A stretch of DNA of 64,000 nucleotides, taken from the NCBI GenBank assembly GCA_021613375.1, contig CM038703.1, forward strand, positions 22,556,194 through 22,620,193, given 5' to 3'. The translations under genes and the position numbers were made by a program. Position 1 is the first letter of the stretch. Every line of letters starts with the position of its first letter. The notes below the pieces were generated by a model. The model worked only from the letters and a program-made list of their open reading frames with translations, had not been told where the DNA came from and ran no database searches. This document shows positions 38,701 through 51,359 of this stretch, one piece after another. The stretch is from Megaleporinus macrocephalus. Taxonomy: Eukaryota; Chordata; Actinopteri; Characiformes; Anostomidae.

Positions 38701-41700
38701 TCACTTGAGTTTCATGCTCTCTGTCTGGTTCCTCTGTTACAAGGATTTCAGGGACCTGGATATTGTTTTGTCGCACCAACCTTGACTGAGTAGGAGTACT
38801 GCTGTCACTACCGACTGACGAAGTTTGCTTTTCACGATGGTCCATTCCTTGGTTTGCACATTTGGGCATTGACATCTTCTCATGGTAACTTTGCAAGGAT
38901 GAACTAATTGTACCCTCAACATGGCTTTTTGCTGAGCTTTTGGCATCTTTTTCCACAGAATCAACTGGAGATGATCGGTCAATGGACTCAGATGTTTCAA
39001 AAGAATTTGGTCGGCTGAGAGAGTTAGTGTGTCGAATGACTGAAGTACCACTTCCTTGTCGCTGCAGTTCTGCTCTTTCTTTATTGGATGTGCTGATCTG
39101 GGTCTCCCGTATTGGAGACAGCCTTGACTCTTCAGTGCCTCTTGCAACAAGCTGTATTTGACCAACAAGAGAAGGGTTACTCGAGGCATGTGCAGCCTGA
39201 GGATATGGATTTCCTGAAAAACCCATAGACATCTGGCAGGAATCAAAACTTCTTGAACACGGTGGAGTAATTTCAGTTGGAGACTGGTCATCATCATCCC
39301 CAACACTTTTCATTTTCCGCCTTTTTCTTATCATAACTGGTTGCTCTGCAATGCCTGTAATGAATGCAGTTCTGCTCAAAGGTGCTTGCTGTGTTCCGCG
39401 TACAAACACTTCCGGCTCAGTATCTCTGATGGACACAGATTTATTCTTTGGTCCATGCAATTCTGAACAATAAAACTTCTTGTGATTTTCAAAGTTTTCT
39501 AATTTTCTGTACCGGTTGCGACAAGTTTCACATTCATATGTTGCCCCTTTGTTTTGTTGGGTCCTTCTGGTTCTTTCAGGTGCATGATCAAATGACTTAC
39601 TTCGAATCTCATGGGTAATAGCTGGTCCATGACGACCTTCATCCATTGATTGAACAGAAAGGAGGACATGGCCCTCATTTGTGGATAAATCCTCCACTGC
39701 TATCTGCCTGACCAAGGTTCGATGTACTGGATTGGGAGTGGAAGGAGCTGAAGAGAATACATCATCATTTAGAGAACTAATCTTGTCATCAAATGAGTGG
39801 CAGATCCTTAGAGGATGAGGCTGAGGAGTAGCATTGGGAAGGACAGCTGACTGGCCAGGTGTCGTAGGCATTGAATTACTCCTTGTAATTGGTAAACAAT
39901 CCATAGGCGGATATTGAGGAGGGACAGAAAGAAGAAATATTGGCTTGGATTTATCTGTGGGCGTAAAGGGAGACTTTGGTATGTCTGAGTTGGAACTGGA
40001 TCGTCTTACTACTGGTTTTAGATCAAACTGAAAAGAGTCTTTGAATATGTAGGATTTAGGAGAATCTATGCTACCTCTTCTGGAAAGAGATGTTCGTCTC
40101 GGTTTGACACTATCAAGTTGCTTGGCATCAACAACAGCCTCATTGTCTGATATCAACTTTGAAATGCGCTCCTCAAGTGAAAGAGCTTTTGCCTCTAATG
40201 GCGGACGCATCTGTCCTGGCAAAACAGGTTTTTCAACAGGTGCTACATGCATGACAGTGGGCACTACAGGGGAGGGTTGAGATTGAGAATTTTTCATAAT
40301 GTCAGCTTCTGATGGTGGAGTAACCTTGACAAAAGGGCTTGGAGGGCTCATAGCTTGATCGGCACTTTCAGATCGTGAAAAGTAACCAGAGTCAGTGCTT
40401 CCCAGACTTCGGGGACTAAGCAGGCATTTGCCTTGAGGCTGCTGAGAGTAGTCAGTTGCTTGTTGTCTTTGAAGCTGTGCATGTCCACTACCCGATGGAG
40501 ATTTACATTGCTGATCTTCATCCTCACTTATGGAGTCTTGCAAGGGACTCACACAGTCCACCTCTTTCAGTGAAGACAGCACAGTTATACTGGACCTCAA
40601 ACTTGCTGTCTGGAAGTCCCTTTGCCTTTGGGCAGCTGCTTGCTCTGGTGTGGAATCTGTAACTCTTGGGCTGTCTGCTCTCAAGGGTGAAACATTCACA
40701 GGATAGACAACAACTTTAGGAAGAGCAGCAGTTACCTTGGGCTCACAACCTTTCTGAGCAGCCAAAGGTTTCAGGTTTTCAAAGACCACAGATTGATCTA
40801 CCTCCCCTTGGCTGCCTGGCAGTGTGCCTGAACTCTGTAGGCTGCTCTCAGATAAAGCAGTTAGGCTGCTCTGTGAAGAGTCAGGGTCAAAGTCAGCTGT
40901 GCTAACCTCCTCATCACTCTCACCACTTTCCTCCACATCTGAATGTGTACTAATGCCTCTGTCTGACTCTTGGGAAAGGGAACCACTTCCAGAGTCTTTT
41001 GAAACGAGCCCAAGTTTGATGGCATGGGCATGAGATTTCTTATGTTTGTAGAGGTTACTCTTGGTCTTAAATGAGAAACCACATGTAACACAAGGATAGG
41101 GTCTCTCTCCAGTGTGAGATCTTATGTGCTTCAGCAAAACACTGGGCTTAGCACATGCTCTGTGGCAGTACTCACAAACGTATTTTCCTTGCTTTTTTGG
41201 TTTCTGCTCTTTTGCTGATGCATCACACATTTGATTCAAGCCAAAGTTGACAACAGTTGCCACCTGGACAGGGTTAAATCCTGGTGTCACTGGGACTTGG
41301 ATAGAGCTGGGAACACTGGCTGAGAGAGACTGGCATGTTTGAACTACAGGTGGCTGACTTTGAGGCAAACCACCAGACCCTGAGGGAACCGGGGCATGAG
41401 TCAAAGTAAGAGATGGACCGGCACTGTAGCTCTTCTGGAGGCCTGGCTTGTCATGCTGGCAAGTAGCAGCCATGGTCAAGTGTTGCTGTGATGACTGCTG
41501 GAGTGGGGCTAGAACTGCTGCTGATGCACTGCTGTAGAATTGTTGTTTTGTTGCGTCATAGGGCCGCATTAGTGCAGGCTGAGACTGTGGGCCAAAATTA
41601 ACTGCTGGCATGGCCACAGAAACCTCTGACTGGACAGCAGGAATTGTGATGGAGTTGCCAGGATGTCCAATTAGATTGCAGTTCTTCTTCTCTGTCAGAG

Positions 41701-44700
41701 TGTTGAAATCTGGCTCCATAGCCTTAAGCAGGACTTCCAGAGGAGCAGCAGTGTGAGATGGAGGTGTGCCTTCGTTGCTAGTTTTCTTACTCCAGCTTTT
41801 GGTCTGCACTGACTCTCCAACATAGGTTTGTTCTGTGGCACTTTTGTTGCCAAGAGCCTGTGGCTCTGAGATGATCAAATCTTTATTCTCCACTTTTTCT
41901 GTACTATCTCTCAATGTTTCCTGCTGATCATCTTCAGAGTCCTGGATTGATTTTGGTGAACTGTGGGTGGGGCTCTTTGAGAAGGAGGGTGTGGCTTCCT
42001 TGGATGAAGCACAGCTTGGTGAGGAAACAGATTTTTTGGTTTGTGACTGTTTCTTGACTGGAGACTTGGGTATCTTTTTTAGCTGATTTTCAGCCACAAC
42101 CTTTTTCCTCTTCAGCCCTTTAATGCCATCGGAAATTCTGCCAATGCTTTCATTTCTGGCTGCTGTGGAAGAAATTACATGATTATTAACCTAAGGTATA
42201 TCCCAAGGTACGCATATATTCTTAGTTATAAAAAAACCCCACTTGGCATTACTGTAACATTACACCCTACAACTAGGTTTCTATAATGGTAAGTTAGCTA
42301 CAAAGGCATCTATGACTCCCACAAGCCATATTTCTTCTGTGCAGTACCTCACATTTGTAGTCATATGAATTAATGAAAGAATGATCACTGCACTGCTGTG
42401 TAATTTATCGCAATAACAAATGATTATGTAACACACAGAAAAAAGCATCAATGTTCAAACAAAGCATTCAAAAGTGGAAAAATATTTTTGAATGAAATTG
42501 AAACAAACAGCTGTTTTTTTTAAGCAGTGGAGCATTAGATTAGTGATCGCTCCTTACTGATTATAAAAGTTATAAATCATCCAGGGTACACAGGTGATAA
42601 AACATTCTGTATAGCTGTACAAATGCTAGAACAAAGAGTCAAACAATGTTCCTGAAATTACCAGATATATTTTATTACACTAAAATAGCATCACTTACAT
42701 AATGAAACCTGAATGCCTGTGTAGTGTGGTTTGATGCAAATACAGGGATATCACTGTCAGCCAAATGAAAAATCCATCTTCTTCTATAAAGCAGTTTAAA
42801 CTTTACCTTTATATTTGGGCTCCAAAAGCTAAGGCGAATATAAGACTCTGTTTTGAGCTCTGGAAGTTCTCCTCTGCTGCTCGATCTCTGAAGCTACTGT
42901 GGCCCACGCATCATTATGTTGAAAACCCACTCTCTGTCTCTCTCTCTCTCACTTTTACCATCTCTCCTCTCTCTCCCTCTCTTCCATATATTTTTATATC
43001 TCAGCCATTTTCCCCTTGCCGTTTCTTGTCTTTCTCGTAATAAATGCATCTGTGCAACAACAGGCAATCTTTTTTTTCTAGTCTTTTTTTTTTTGCTTAA
43101 TGTTTCATTCATGATTTTATTTTTTATACATTTTCTGTAAATGCATGTTATGTGTGTGCATTTGTGACTGATGAAAGCTAAATAGAAAATGAGCTTGCTA
43201 TTGGGTAGTTAGGTCAGTCCATTTTTGCACCAAAAAACCCAACGACCACAGGCAATACCTGCCGCTTGAGTCAATGTCTGGCATAAAGTGAATCACACTT
43301 AATATTGCAAGGGAACTTACAGAAGTGCAAATAAGGCACTAAGTTCTTCTTAATTGCACACAGACAAGCACGATGTAAAACATTTTCCATGCTTGGTCTC
43401 CCAGTGGTAACATACAGAGAGTCTTTTGTGAATCTCAAGCCCAACGGTTATGGAACTATGTTGCTTCGTCTCAACATATGAAGCAAGCCTTCCCAGATTG
43501 GGGTTTCCCTTGTTCGTTTTGATTGGCGAAAGAGAAGTGGCTTAGATTAGTTCTGCTTGGTCACCACTTCCTGGACGCTCAAGGAATTCCCCATGAAGTG
43601 CAAAGTGTGTGTGCAGGATTCTTATAGACCTGTATCTTTCAGCAACACTGAGTCTTAATAACATATAAACTTTTCTTTTCTACTGCACTTTCCTCAAGAA
43701 GCAAAATCCAATAAATGTTAGGATATTTTCACAAATATGCATTCAGGCTTCTTAAAAATACTAATATAAATCAGAATTTCAGTTTGACTAAAAGAAAAAG
43801 AAAACAAAACAAAAATCAAACAACTTTACCCATTCCACGTCACAAGGATTAGGATGTAACTGACTGGCCAAGTGACATCACTGGCTGTGGTATTTTGAGA
43901 AAGGGTTTACGAATCCCTGGATAACCTCACTGTAGGAGACTTGATAAATCTGTCCCCACACTGAATACAAAGGAAGCCTAGGCCTGGAGAGGCTTAACAC
44001 ACTCTAAACAGCAGCATTCTAAAAGGATCTGCTTAGACTGATGAGGTAAGAAGATGATGTCCAGCTATATAAGAATAAAGTAAGGTGAGAAGGCTGACCT
44101 GACCCCTTACACTTGCCATCACATTACATCACTTGCTTAGCCGTTCACCCGACCCCTTGGCAACATCACTAAACCAGTAACATATTTGTTATCATAAATA
44201 ATCTCAATAAACTGATTCTCGTTTTCACTGTTTATCGTTTCAAATAATCAAATGTTTACCTTCAGCATTTCATTTGATGGGTCCATATTCTACATATTTC
44301 TCTATTTTCTTTCCATTTATGACAAACTTATCTGTGTGTGGGTGTGTGTGTGTTTATCGTAACAAAAACAGCCACAATTCATTTTCCAACTTCTACTTAC
44401 TACTTTCTACTTAGAATTAAACAGTATGTTTCTGTTTCTTTGCCTTTAAGACTGATATATGCAAAAATGGTGCTAAACTCCTGCAGGATGAATAGATGAA
44501 TATATGCAAATACACTGGTTTTACTATCATTACAAAAACAATTACTTGAAAATGGTCTAGCTTTGGCTTTGTCTGGCAAGTGAACGTTACATTTTAAAAG
44601 CCTAACACAGTTATATCTTTTTATATCATAGTTATATCTTGCTATTTCATTTTTAAAAAGGAGGAAATGTATTTTTTTAAAGCTGTGACCCCTTTAACAA

Positions 44701-45555
44701 TGGCTATGCAGCATTTTGGCTGGAATGTGATGCCAGCTTAAAAAAGCAACCCAAAACGTGGAATTTAAATGGATGTCCATGGAGTTTTGAGGCCAGCAAG
44801 AGACTTTATAGTGGTCTTCGTGCACAGCTTTCCAGGTCTAATCATATGTCTGCAGACACAGAGGCAGAGTATGGTGGCTGCAGCTGGAGGAAAACTGCAG
44901 AACCCTCCAGAAGCTCTAATCACCACTGCAACACAGCCACTCTGCAGCGCCCTCCCCAGCCAACAGCCCCCGCAAACACCCAAGCAGCCCAGACCACCAG
45001 AACATGCACACACACACTCCGAGACAACAGGAACCACCAGGAGGTGTGGCAGTCCATCCAGCTTAGAGAAGCCACACTTAGCTATTTCCAAACAGTCCCT
45101 GTTGTTCGTTTAGCTTAATGAGCTGCTACTGTCAGATGGGGAGCACGCTTTTGTGTATTTTACAACAAGGGGAATGCTGGGGGAAAAGGACACACAAGGG
45201 AATGTTTGGCAACTTTGTCTAAACACAGAACTATGTTGTGAAACATTTTCAGTCATGGCACACTAATTAGAGCAGGCCACAGTGTTTTGTGGCTGAGATG
45301 TTTTGGTTTGACTTATTTTCACCCAAATTTTGCTTCTTGCGACCGATTTTTTTTACTTTTTCTTGAACAAACTTCTTAAATATGTTTGACTTGCAGTATG
45401 TGTGTACTATCCTCTATCATGCACCTATAGTGTGCACCCATTTAAAATACATGCATGTGCACACATTTACTTTCAAACAGCAATAGAGGAAAAAGGGTTA
45501 CCTTTTTGAGCACCTCTGGGCTCCTTGAGCTCCTTCTGTGCCTCCTCGATCTTAT
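31619..45555 (-). CDS. hivep1: HIVEP1 zinc-finger transcription factor, 5' partial
   Basis: Encodes the large nuclear DNA-binding protein HIVEP1 (ZAS family, relative of Drosophila Schnurri), which binds kappaB-like sites and regulates transcription. Coding exons are 45502-45555, 36395-42162, 36153-36274, 35885-36060, 34957-35058, 33067-33611 and 31619-32788; phases agree at every junction and give about 2,645 residues, against 2,718 in human. In order they encode an N-terminal C2H2 finger pair (about 41185-41026), a central C2HC finger (39535-39466), a second C2H2 pair split over two exons, an acidic stretch and a conserved C-terminus ending DEDRLVIAT. Basic clusters PPKKKRIRL and [13 protein letters not shown] look like nuclear localisation signals. 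The first residues (about 15, with the ATG) are missing from the window. The paralogues hivep2 and hivep3 fit less well because the start KIEEAQKEL, the segment [19 protein letters not shown] and the neighbour edn1 all point to hivep1. Confidence 0.95.
33067..33611 (-). CDS. hivep1: hivep1 acidic-region exon
   Basis: Acceptor tttccaccag, donor GTGAGA. It begins with a strongly acidic run (about 33585-33500, [16 protein letters not shown]...EEEDEED) followed by [20 protein letters not shown], conserved in HIVEP1. It also carries repeated short phrases QMSISxN and SESxxSDTESVxMxSPVS. The run of acidic residues could act in activation; that role is inferred. Confidence 0.92.
34543..34876. mobile_element. 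334-bp inverted-repeat element in a hivep1 intron
   Basis: The ends TTAAAGCTACACTATGTAAG (34543) and TTAAAGCTGCACTATGTAAG (inverted, to 34876) match at 19 of 20 positions. The interior is non-coding. The outermost TTAA at both ends could be a target-site duplication, as in piggyBac-type elements, but the inner ends do not start CCY. I recall similar AGCTGCACTATGTAAGTT sequences as frequent in fish genomes. Confidence 0.8.
34957..35058 (-). CDS. hivep1: hivep1 second zinc-finger exon, part 2
   Basis: Acceptor gtattcacacag, donor GTAAAC. It completes the second finger with [15 protein letters not shown] and continues to [11 protein letters not shown], matching human LIDEQDTEES. A 334-bp inverted-repeat element ends 80 bp beyond its donor. 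Confidence 0.93.
35885..36060 (-). CDS. hivep1: hivep1 second zinc-finger exon, part 1
   Basis: Acceptor tctgtttgcag, donor GTGGGT. It encodes [20 protein letters not shown], then the C2H2 finger with [18 protein letters not shown] and the start of the next finger ([14 protein letters not shown]). This is the second kappaB-binding finger pair of the ZAS family. One base is left to complete Gly with the next exon. Confidence 0.95.
36153..36274 (-). CDS. hivep1: hivep1 exon before the second finger pair
   Basis: Acceptor acttctgtcag, donor GTTTGT. It encodes a serine- and lysine-rich linker ending [11 protein letters not shown], matching human RRIKIFDGG directly before the second finger pair. 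It begins in phase 0 and ends two bases into Gly. The donor is weaker than consensus. Confidence 0.9.
36395..42162 (-). CDS. hivep1: hivep1 large exon (5.77 kb)
   Basis: One uninterrupted frame of 1,922 codons, as in vertebrate HIVEP1, which also has one giant exon. The acceptor is cttccacag or, three bases on, cag again; the donor is GTAAGT at 36394. It carries the N-terminal finger pair with [17 protein letters not shown] and HKKSHAH, then serine-proline-rich segments such as [18 protein letters not shown], the C2HC finger [18 protein letters not shown], and [20 protein letters not shown] (about 37250-37182). It ends in ILPK. Translation past 36395 is intron. Confidence 0.95.
42163..45501 (-). 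other. hivep1: hivep1 intron, 3.3 kb
   Basis: AT-rich with a CT-rich tract (42930-42985). The 44765-45110 overlapping frames on both strands lack any family similarity. No exon-like segment was recognised. Confidence 0.5.
42930..42985. repeat. CT-rich low-complexity tract
   Basis: Interrupted CT repeats. Confidence 0.85.
45502..45555 (-). CDS. hivep1: hivep1 54-nt exon upstream of the large exon
   Basis: Acceptor tgtgttgcag, donor GTAACC. It encodes (D)[17 protein letters not shown], matching the human N-terminal segment [12 protein letters not shown]. It begins with two bases completing a codon and ends with one base that joins CA of the large exon. No open reading frame tool would report this exon because it is so short. 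Confidence 0.88.
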
Positions 45556-45705
45556 CTGCAACACAAAAGCATAACGTAGAGAACATTTAATCATACAGTG
45601 TAATCAAAGAACAGGATGACATACAGTGCTTGTACAAGGTCTACACTATATTTACCCAATTTCATCGGCAGTTCTTTCTCTCTGGTGTACTGTGCCTCAA
45701 CATTT

Positions 45706-46260
45706 ACATATATAGTACTGTGCAAAAGTCATAGACCACCTTAATTTATTCTGATTCCAGTCAAAACAGCTATTAAGTACAAGTCATTTTCCCCAAAGGA
45801 TTAAATATAACACAATCCACTTGCATAAGCCCAGTAAAAGTAAAATAAAAATAAGTAAAAATGTACAGTACAGTTTTGATGGTCAACATGTTATTTAATA
45901 AATATAATTATATATACATATAAACAGTAGTGAAAGTTTTACTCTTTCACAGAAAATTAAGCTCCATTTTTGCTTCAGATCTGGAAAAAAAAAATACGCA
46001 AGTGCTTGTGTCCACTTTCCAGTATGAGAAGACACCTTAACACTTAGTCATCTTGACAGCTGGACATCCTTTCATACTAAAAAAAGCTCATGGACAAAAA
46101 ACATTTTTCCAGATCAATCAAGAAGCTGCTGGTGTCCTTAGAAGAATGGACTGACCACCCCAGAGTTCAGTCCTTGATTGTGTTTGGGATCAACTTTAAA
46201 GACTGAACACTGAAGCTGGGATTTGTATCCCTGCAGACCTCTTTGAAAAATGAAAAATAA
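45706..46260 (+). mobile_element. Tc1/mariner relic, copy 1
   Basis: Starts with AGTACTGTGCAAAAGTCATAG, a terminal motif of an abundant fish Tc1-like family. Near 46120-46190 a decayed stretch (GAAGCTGCTGGTGTCCTTAG to GTGTTTGGGAT) corresponds to the transposase region with the PxSPDLNPIE motif, here disrupted. No intact transposase. Confidence 0.7.
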
Positions 46261-46951
46261 ATAACTTTGTCATTTTGACTGTGTAAGTCATTTTGAGGTG
46301 TAAGTTATAAGCAGAGGATACAAATCTGTGAAATATTTCTGTGTAATGTACATGTTTATTCGAACATTTGTATCTTAGACACATAAAGATGCACTGTTTT
46401 GTTTTTCAATACTGAATATTGAATTTAGCTCCATACGAGAGCTATCATTTGTTAAAAATAAATAAATAAATCCGTGAACAGATCTCTCATCCTGACTTTC
46501 TTTAAATATTTCTCTCAAAGGGACATTTTTCATAATCTCCTGCATTCTCATATGCGGAGGAGACAGTTCATATTTTCTCCATCTCTTCTTGTGTGTAGGA
46601 GGGTGTTACATATGAGTATGCACAATATTGGAGTGTAATTAATGATCATTATATAAGCTGGAGCTGGCCGGTACAGTGTGTTTTAGTGTGTGTGTGTGTG
46701 TGTGTGGAGGGGGAGTATGGAAAGATCTCCTTTCACCAGCTCACCAGCTTAGCGATTTACATGATTTTGCCTCAGCCCAACAGATAAAATGTGTATAATT
46801 CAAATCATAGTTTTGCAACAAGAACATCATGAAGTGAAAACATGACGTGACTGTAATAGGTAACAATGGTGCTTTTGCACTTTGTTTGCTTATTATTGCA
46901 CTTCTGTTAGATGCTAACTGCATTCCATTGCCTTGTACTTGTACTTGTACG

Positions 46952-46990
<39 letters not shown>

Positions 46991-47036
46991 AATAAATAAA
47001 TAAATCAATAAATCAATAAATAAATCAATAAATAAA
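46952..47036. repeat. (CTAT)n(AATA)n compound microsatellite
   Basis: Nearly ten CTAT units followed by AATA/AATC units. Confidence 0.95.
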
Positions 47037-47825
47037 ATGGGCCAAACCCAAAGTGTTATGTTTTTTTCCTGAGATTTTTATGTTTTGGCCTGGTCCAGAA
47101 CAACCATATAGAGGATGTTTTGTCCCACATTAAACAGAAACTAACTAACTAACAATGTTTTTAAGCTGTTTAAAGTCATCTGAGTGCTGAGTGGAACAAG
47201 ATGCAAGTTTACCCACAAAAAATTACTATTTACATGGAAAGTTACTTTATCTGTTATGATCTTTTAGAACCCAAAGTTTTTGTCATTTTGGGTATGGCCC
47301 CCTTTTTGCCAGTGAGTGTATGTAATATTGGACATTTTATGATAAATAGACAAATAGAAATTATACTTTCCAAAATTCCAAAACTTAAATTTTACATTAT
47401 AAGTTAGGATTTTTTCCCCTCCTGCTGTCAATTTACCTTTTTAGAGACTTTTGTTATGACAGCATGACCAAGAAAGCACATATTTTCAACACTATACTTT
47501 CAGGCAAGGGAATAAACTAGCATTGGAAAAAAAAACCCTCAGGAAAAAGCTGAAAATGCTGCCGGGAAGAGTTTGGTGAGGGGGGAGGGTGCCGTTGTAG
47601 GGAGAGCCCATGGCCGAGGTCACAGCATTAAGTCACTAGTTTTGCAGTCACACCCTTCTCTCTCGCTCTCTCATTTAACCACCACCAGGAACACTTTTTA
47701 GATTACATAAGCCCAGCCCGCCCCAACAACAGCCATCCAACCCACCCACCCACCATTAACCACTGTGGCATCTGTCACTAAACAAAAACACAGTAACCAG
47801 GACACGCTATTATGGGATGAGTAAG

Positions 47826-47828
<3 letters not shown>

Positions 47829-47881
<53 letters not shown>

Positions 47882-47894
47882 AGTGTGTGTGAGA

Positions 47895-47966
<72 letters not shown>
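47829..47966. repeat. (GT)n(GA)n compound microsatellite
   Basis: About 25 GT units, an interrupted GTGA zone, then about 30 GA units. The frames that cross it are artefacts of low complexity. Confidence 0.97.
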
Positions 47967-47969
<3 letters not shown>

Positions 47970-50900
47970 AGAATGTATGTGTGCCTGCCATGGTGCTTCC
48001 TCGCCAGAGAACAAAAGCAAGGCCTCCAAAATAAACTCTCCACTCATCCCTGCTTTGGTTCTTCTTCCGCCGCTATCCATCCTTTTCGGCAGGCCAAACC
48101 TGACCCCAGGCAGACCTGTGTCATGGACAGTGTCGCTCAGCAAAACACTGTTTAATAAAACATTAGAGGCCGGTGAGGGGATTTCTGAACTGTTTCTCCT
48201 CGCACTTTCTCGGCCCATCTGTCTTGCGTTTAACCACACTCCCCTGAGTTAGCCTAACCACGCACAGTTCTTATGGACTAACAAATGAACGGCTGTAAAT
48301 GAGGGCTCGAATTACAGCTATTAAATAACTAACCGCTAACGGGAACCCCCTCTGGTGGGAGCGTTTTAGACCAGCTGGGTGAGGCTGTGGTCCTGCTTTA
48401 AATGGGTGTTTCAGCGCAACTCTGAAATGCCCAGTGAAGTTTCAGAAATGAGCTCTGAGCTAGTGTTAGATGACTAGGTGCCACAATTGCATCATTAACA
48501 GAACTCCTGGAAATGAATGGTGTTTCTCCAGAATATGGACATATAAAACATTATTATATAAGTATAATAATTATACAAGTAACTGTTTGGCTAAAAAAGT
48601 AAATTACACAGTTTTCTCCTCACCGCTACTGCGGTTGAGCCAAGACAGGTTTGTTGTCCGAAGTTTGCTTGCTCACAGGTAACATTAGTTTGCTAACACA
48701 GATAACAAGTAACGGAAAGTTACAGCCACATCATGACAACAAAATGCCTTTCAGAGCGAGCTTAGCCAGCAGATTGAAAAGAAAGACATTTGTGATGTTC
48801 ATACCGGCACATCTTTAAAAGTAATTCTAACTTTGAAGCATTTAGTAGCTATTTTTTGACCAATTTAATTCTCGTGGGACTGTTTTTTTTTTCTGTACCG
48901 CTGTTTTGTCAACATGTCATGCTAAATCAGTGGTCTGTTGCTGGTTTGCATGTCAAGCAGGTGGGCCTTTGCTGTCAAAAGAGGTAGTTCATCACATACT
49001 GACACACACCAGGAACTCTGGTGATAAGCAGACTAGAAACCACATATGCAAGTCTATTTGAGGTTACTTAACACCTTGAAGCAGTCTGAGGCAAGTGCAT
49101 GATTATTCAGGCATGCAGTGTGCATCTTGCTACTGAGTACACACGTTAGCTACATTAGTTTTATAGTCAGTACTAAAAAAATAAAAATAAATAAATAAAA
49201 GCTGACACTTGAGCCAAGTTCCGCCTTTTGTCAGGACAGAACTCGTGTCATTGAGCTATGAAGCTAATAAGACACAGAAGTGTTATTGTAAGATTTGTTT
49301 TTGTTACCTTGACGATGTGCAGAGGAATAGTTATGGATGGCGCACTACGGTGATCAGAGGAACAAAGTTAGCCATGTTCTTAGAGGGGGGTTTTTACGAT
49401 GTTGTTCTGACATAGTGCAGAGTTACAGCTCCATCTTTCACTGCTGAGACAATCTCCATTCACAGCCATCCACAGGTCATGCCAATGATGCCATCACACA
49501 CCGACATAATACAGGCATGATTTACAGTAATAAAATATATATCATAGCGTTTGTGGGCTCCACCTAATGCCATGCACACTAGATTCCTCCTGATTAAGTT
49601 CAAAAACATTACGGTCTGGTGGCCTCGCAGGAAGTTGAACCCGAGGTAAAATAAGAATGAAACAAGAAGTGAAACAGTGAAACCAGAGTACACCACTGTG
49701 GTGCGACTAGTTCACGGTAAAGAGGTTCTGCTGAACAATGTAAAGTTTGAGTCGCTTTATGTTTTTTAATCTCAATCAGGAGTCTTGCTTTTATACTATA
49801 GTAACAAAGTCTTTCTGTAAATGCCAGTTAACATAAGCACTAGTCCAAGAATGGCTATACTGCGGTCTCTGAGGTTTTTAATTGGAGCTTTATTCTTTAG
49901 AAGTTGCAGTTACAGACACTTATCAGTTATTTCTCTTTCATAGCTCACTGAAACAAGTGCTTAAGTTGAAAAGAAGACAGTAATATGAATAGGTTTTTAA
50001 AAAGAAAGCAGGTTTTAAAAGGAAAAAAGACAGAAAATCATACCTGAACCTGTTCAACCAGAATGTAAATGAAATTAACATGTGAACTATTATGTAATCA
50101 TGTCATTTTGAAGTTACACTTGAACAACTATGAAATCACTGTAACATGGCAATAAAAACAGTTTTCTAGTGGTTCAATTGACAGATAATGCATGTTAATT
50201 CACTGACCTTCCTCTAAACATAACTGTATTCGTTTTACTAGCAGATTCTTGACCATTAACACTCCAGCTATTATGTTCTCTGACTGATTCTCTCTCCCTC
50301 TCATTTGCTTTGCCCTGTTTCTACCTAAATATCTTTTTACCAAAAGCAAAAAGTGCTGTGTACAGGTATTTGTGGGCCATCGCTGGAAATTACCTGTGCA
50401 AAATGTAAGCATCATTAAATGAACACAGCGAGATATTATGAGGAGATGGCCGACATTTGCAAACCCACAAAAAGTGAGAGCGGAGAATTTCCTTGGTTAC
50501 CACTGTGACAATGACCAAGAATCCATCTCGATCATGTCCTATGTTGTCACCTGCCAGTGGCCCACATGCGCTAATGAGCCAGAGGATAATGGATTTTTAA
50601 TGTGCACAGAGTCTGGCTTTCTAATGACTGTGAGTCAAAGCTGTGTGGGGGTTGAAGATGCTTGCTATAGCCACCGTTTCTCAGCTAGTGACGTCACTGC
50701 CGTTGCTCGTTTGCTTAAATTTGGCTGTGTTTGGTCATACCGCCCCACTAGCAGGTGTTGTCAGGCCAATTTTAGCACCATGCTGCTACGATAAAAGGAA
50801 AAGTTGAGGATATTTACTCAATGTTGCCAGTCTGGAAGAATCCACACATGGAGGTCTACAGAGACAGATAGCAGGGCCATTTCTAAACGTAGACAGCATG

Positions 50901-51359
50901 GTGTAGTAATTTGAAGAGTGCATTCCCTCCGTCATGCAGTCAAAGAGAGAAAGACAGAAATAATACCACACGTTTAATTTCTGGAAGTGAGGGGTAAATA
51001 AGCCTCCTCAAGTTTCATAGATTTCACTACAAATGATCCGTTAACAAATCTAAAATCTTTTTTTAGATTTCTAATTTCTAGACCTTCTTCCAAAGTAGAT
51101 CGCCAGTGGCAGAACATTTTGGGGCTTTTAAAACATTCTTTTTTTTATGTATGAAGAGAGGCCTAGTTCTGTGTGGTGTGTAATGTGTGTATGTTTTTTT
51201 TTTTTGCTGTGTCACATACAAAAGCAGAAGTGACAACTGGTAAAACTAAATCTTTTATACACGCCTACTCATAAATCCACCTGTCTCTAAAGGATCATAT
51301 CCTGTTTTTATTTGTTTTTAATGTAACAGAATGTGATGTAAACATTATTACAGTTTCAC

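Noticed and set aside
38737..39306. 189-codon minus-strand frame within the large hivep1 exon
   Set aside because: It is an overlapping shadow frame; the 1,922-codon hivep1 frame is the real one.
47778..48252. Long frames on both strands near 47.8-48.2 kb
   Set aside because: They are driven by GT and GA microsatellites, which stay open in several frames.
49209..49415. Possible exon ending at a GTAAC donor near 49306 (minus strand)
   Set aside because: No supporting acceptor, no frame continuity with hivep1 and an early stop after the nearest ATG.
50438..50794. 118-codon plus-strand frame in the hivep1 intron
   Set aside because: Cysteine-rich but with no family resemblance, no splice context and no promoter. 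It may be part of an unnamed repeat.
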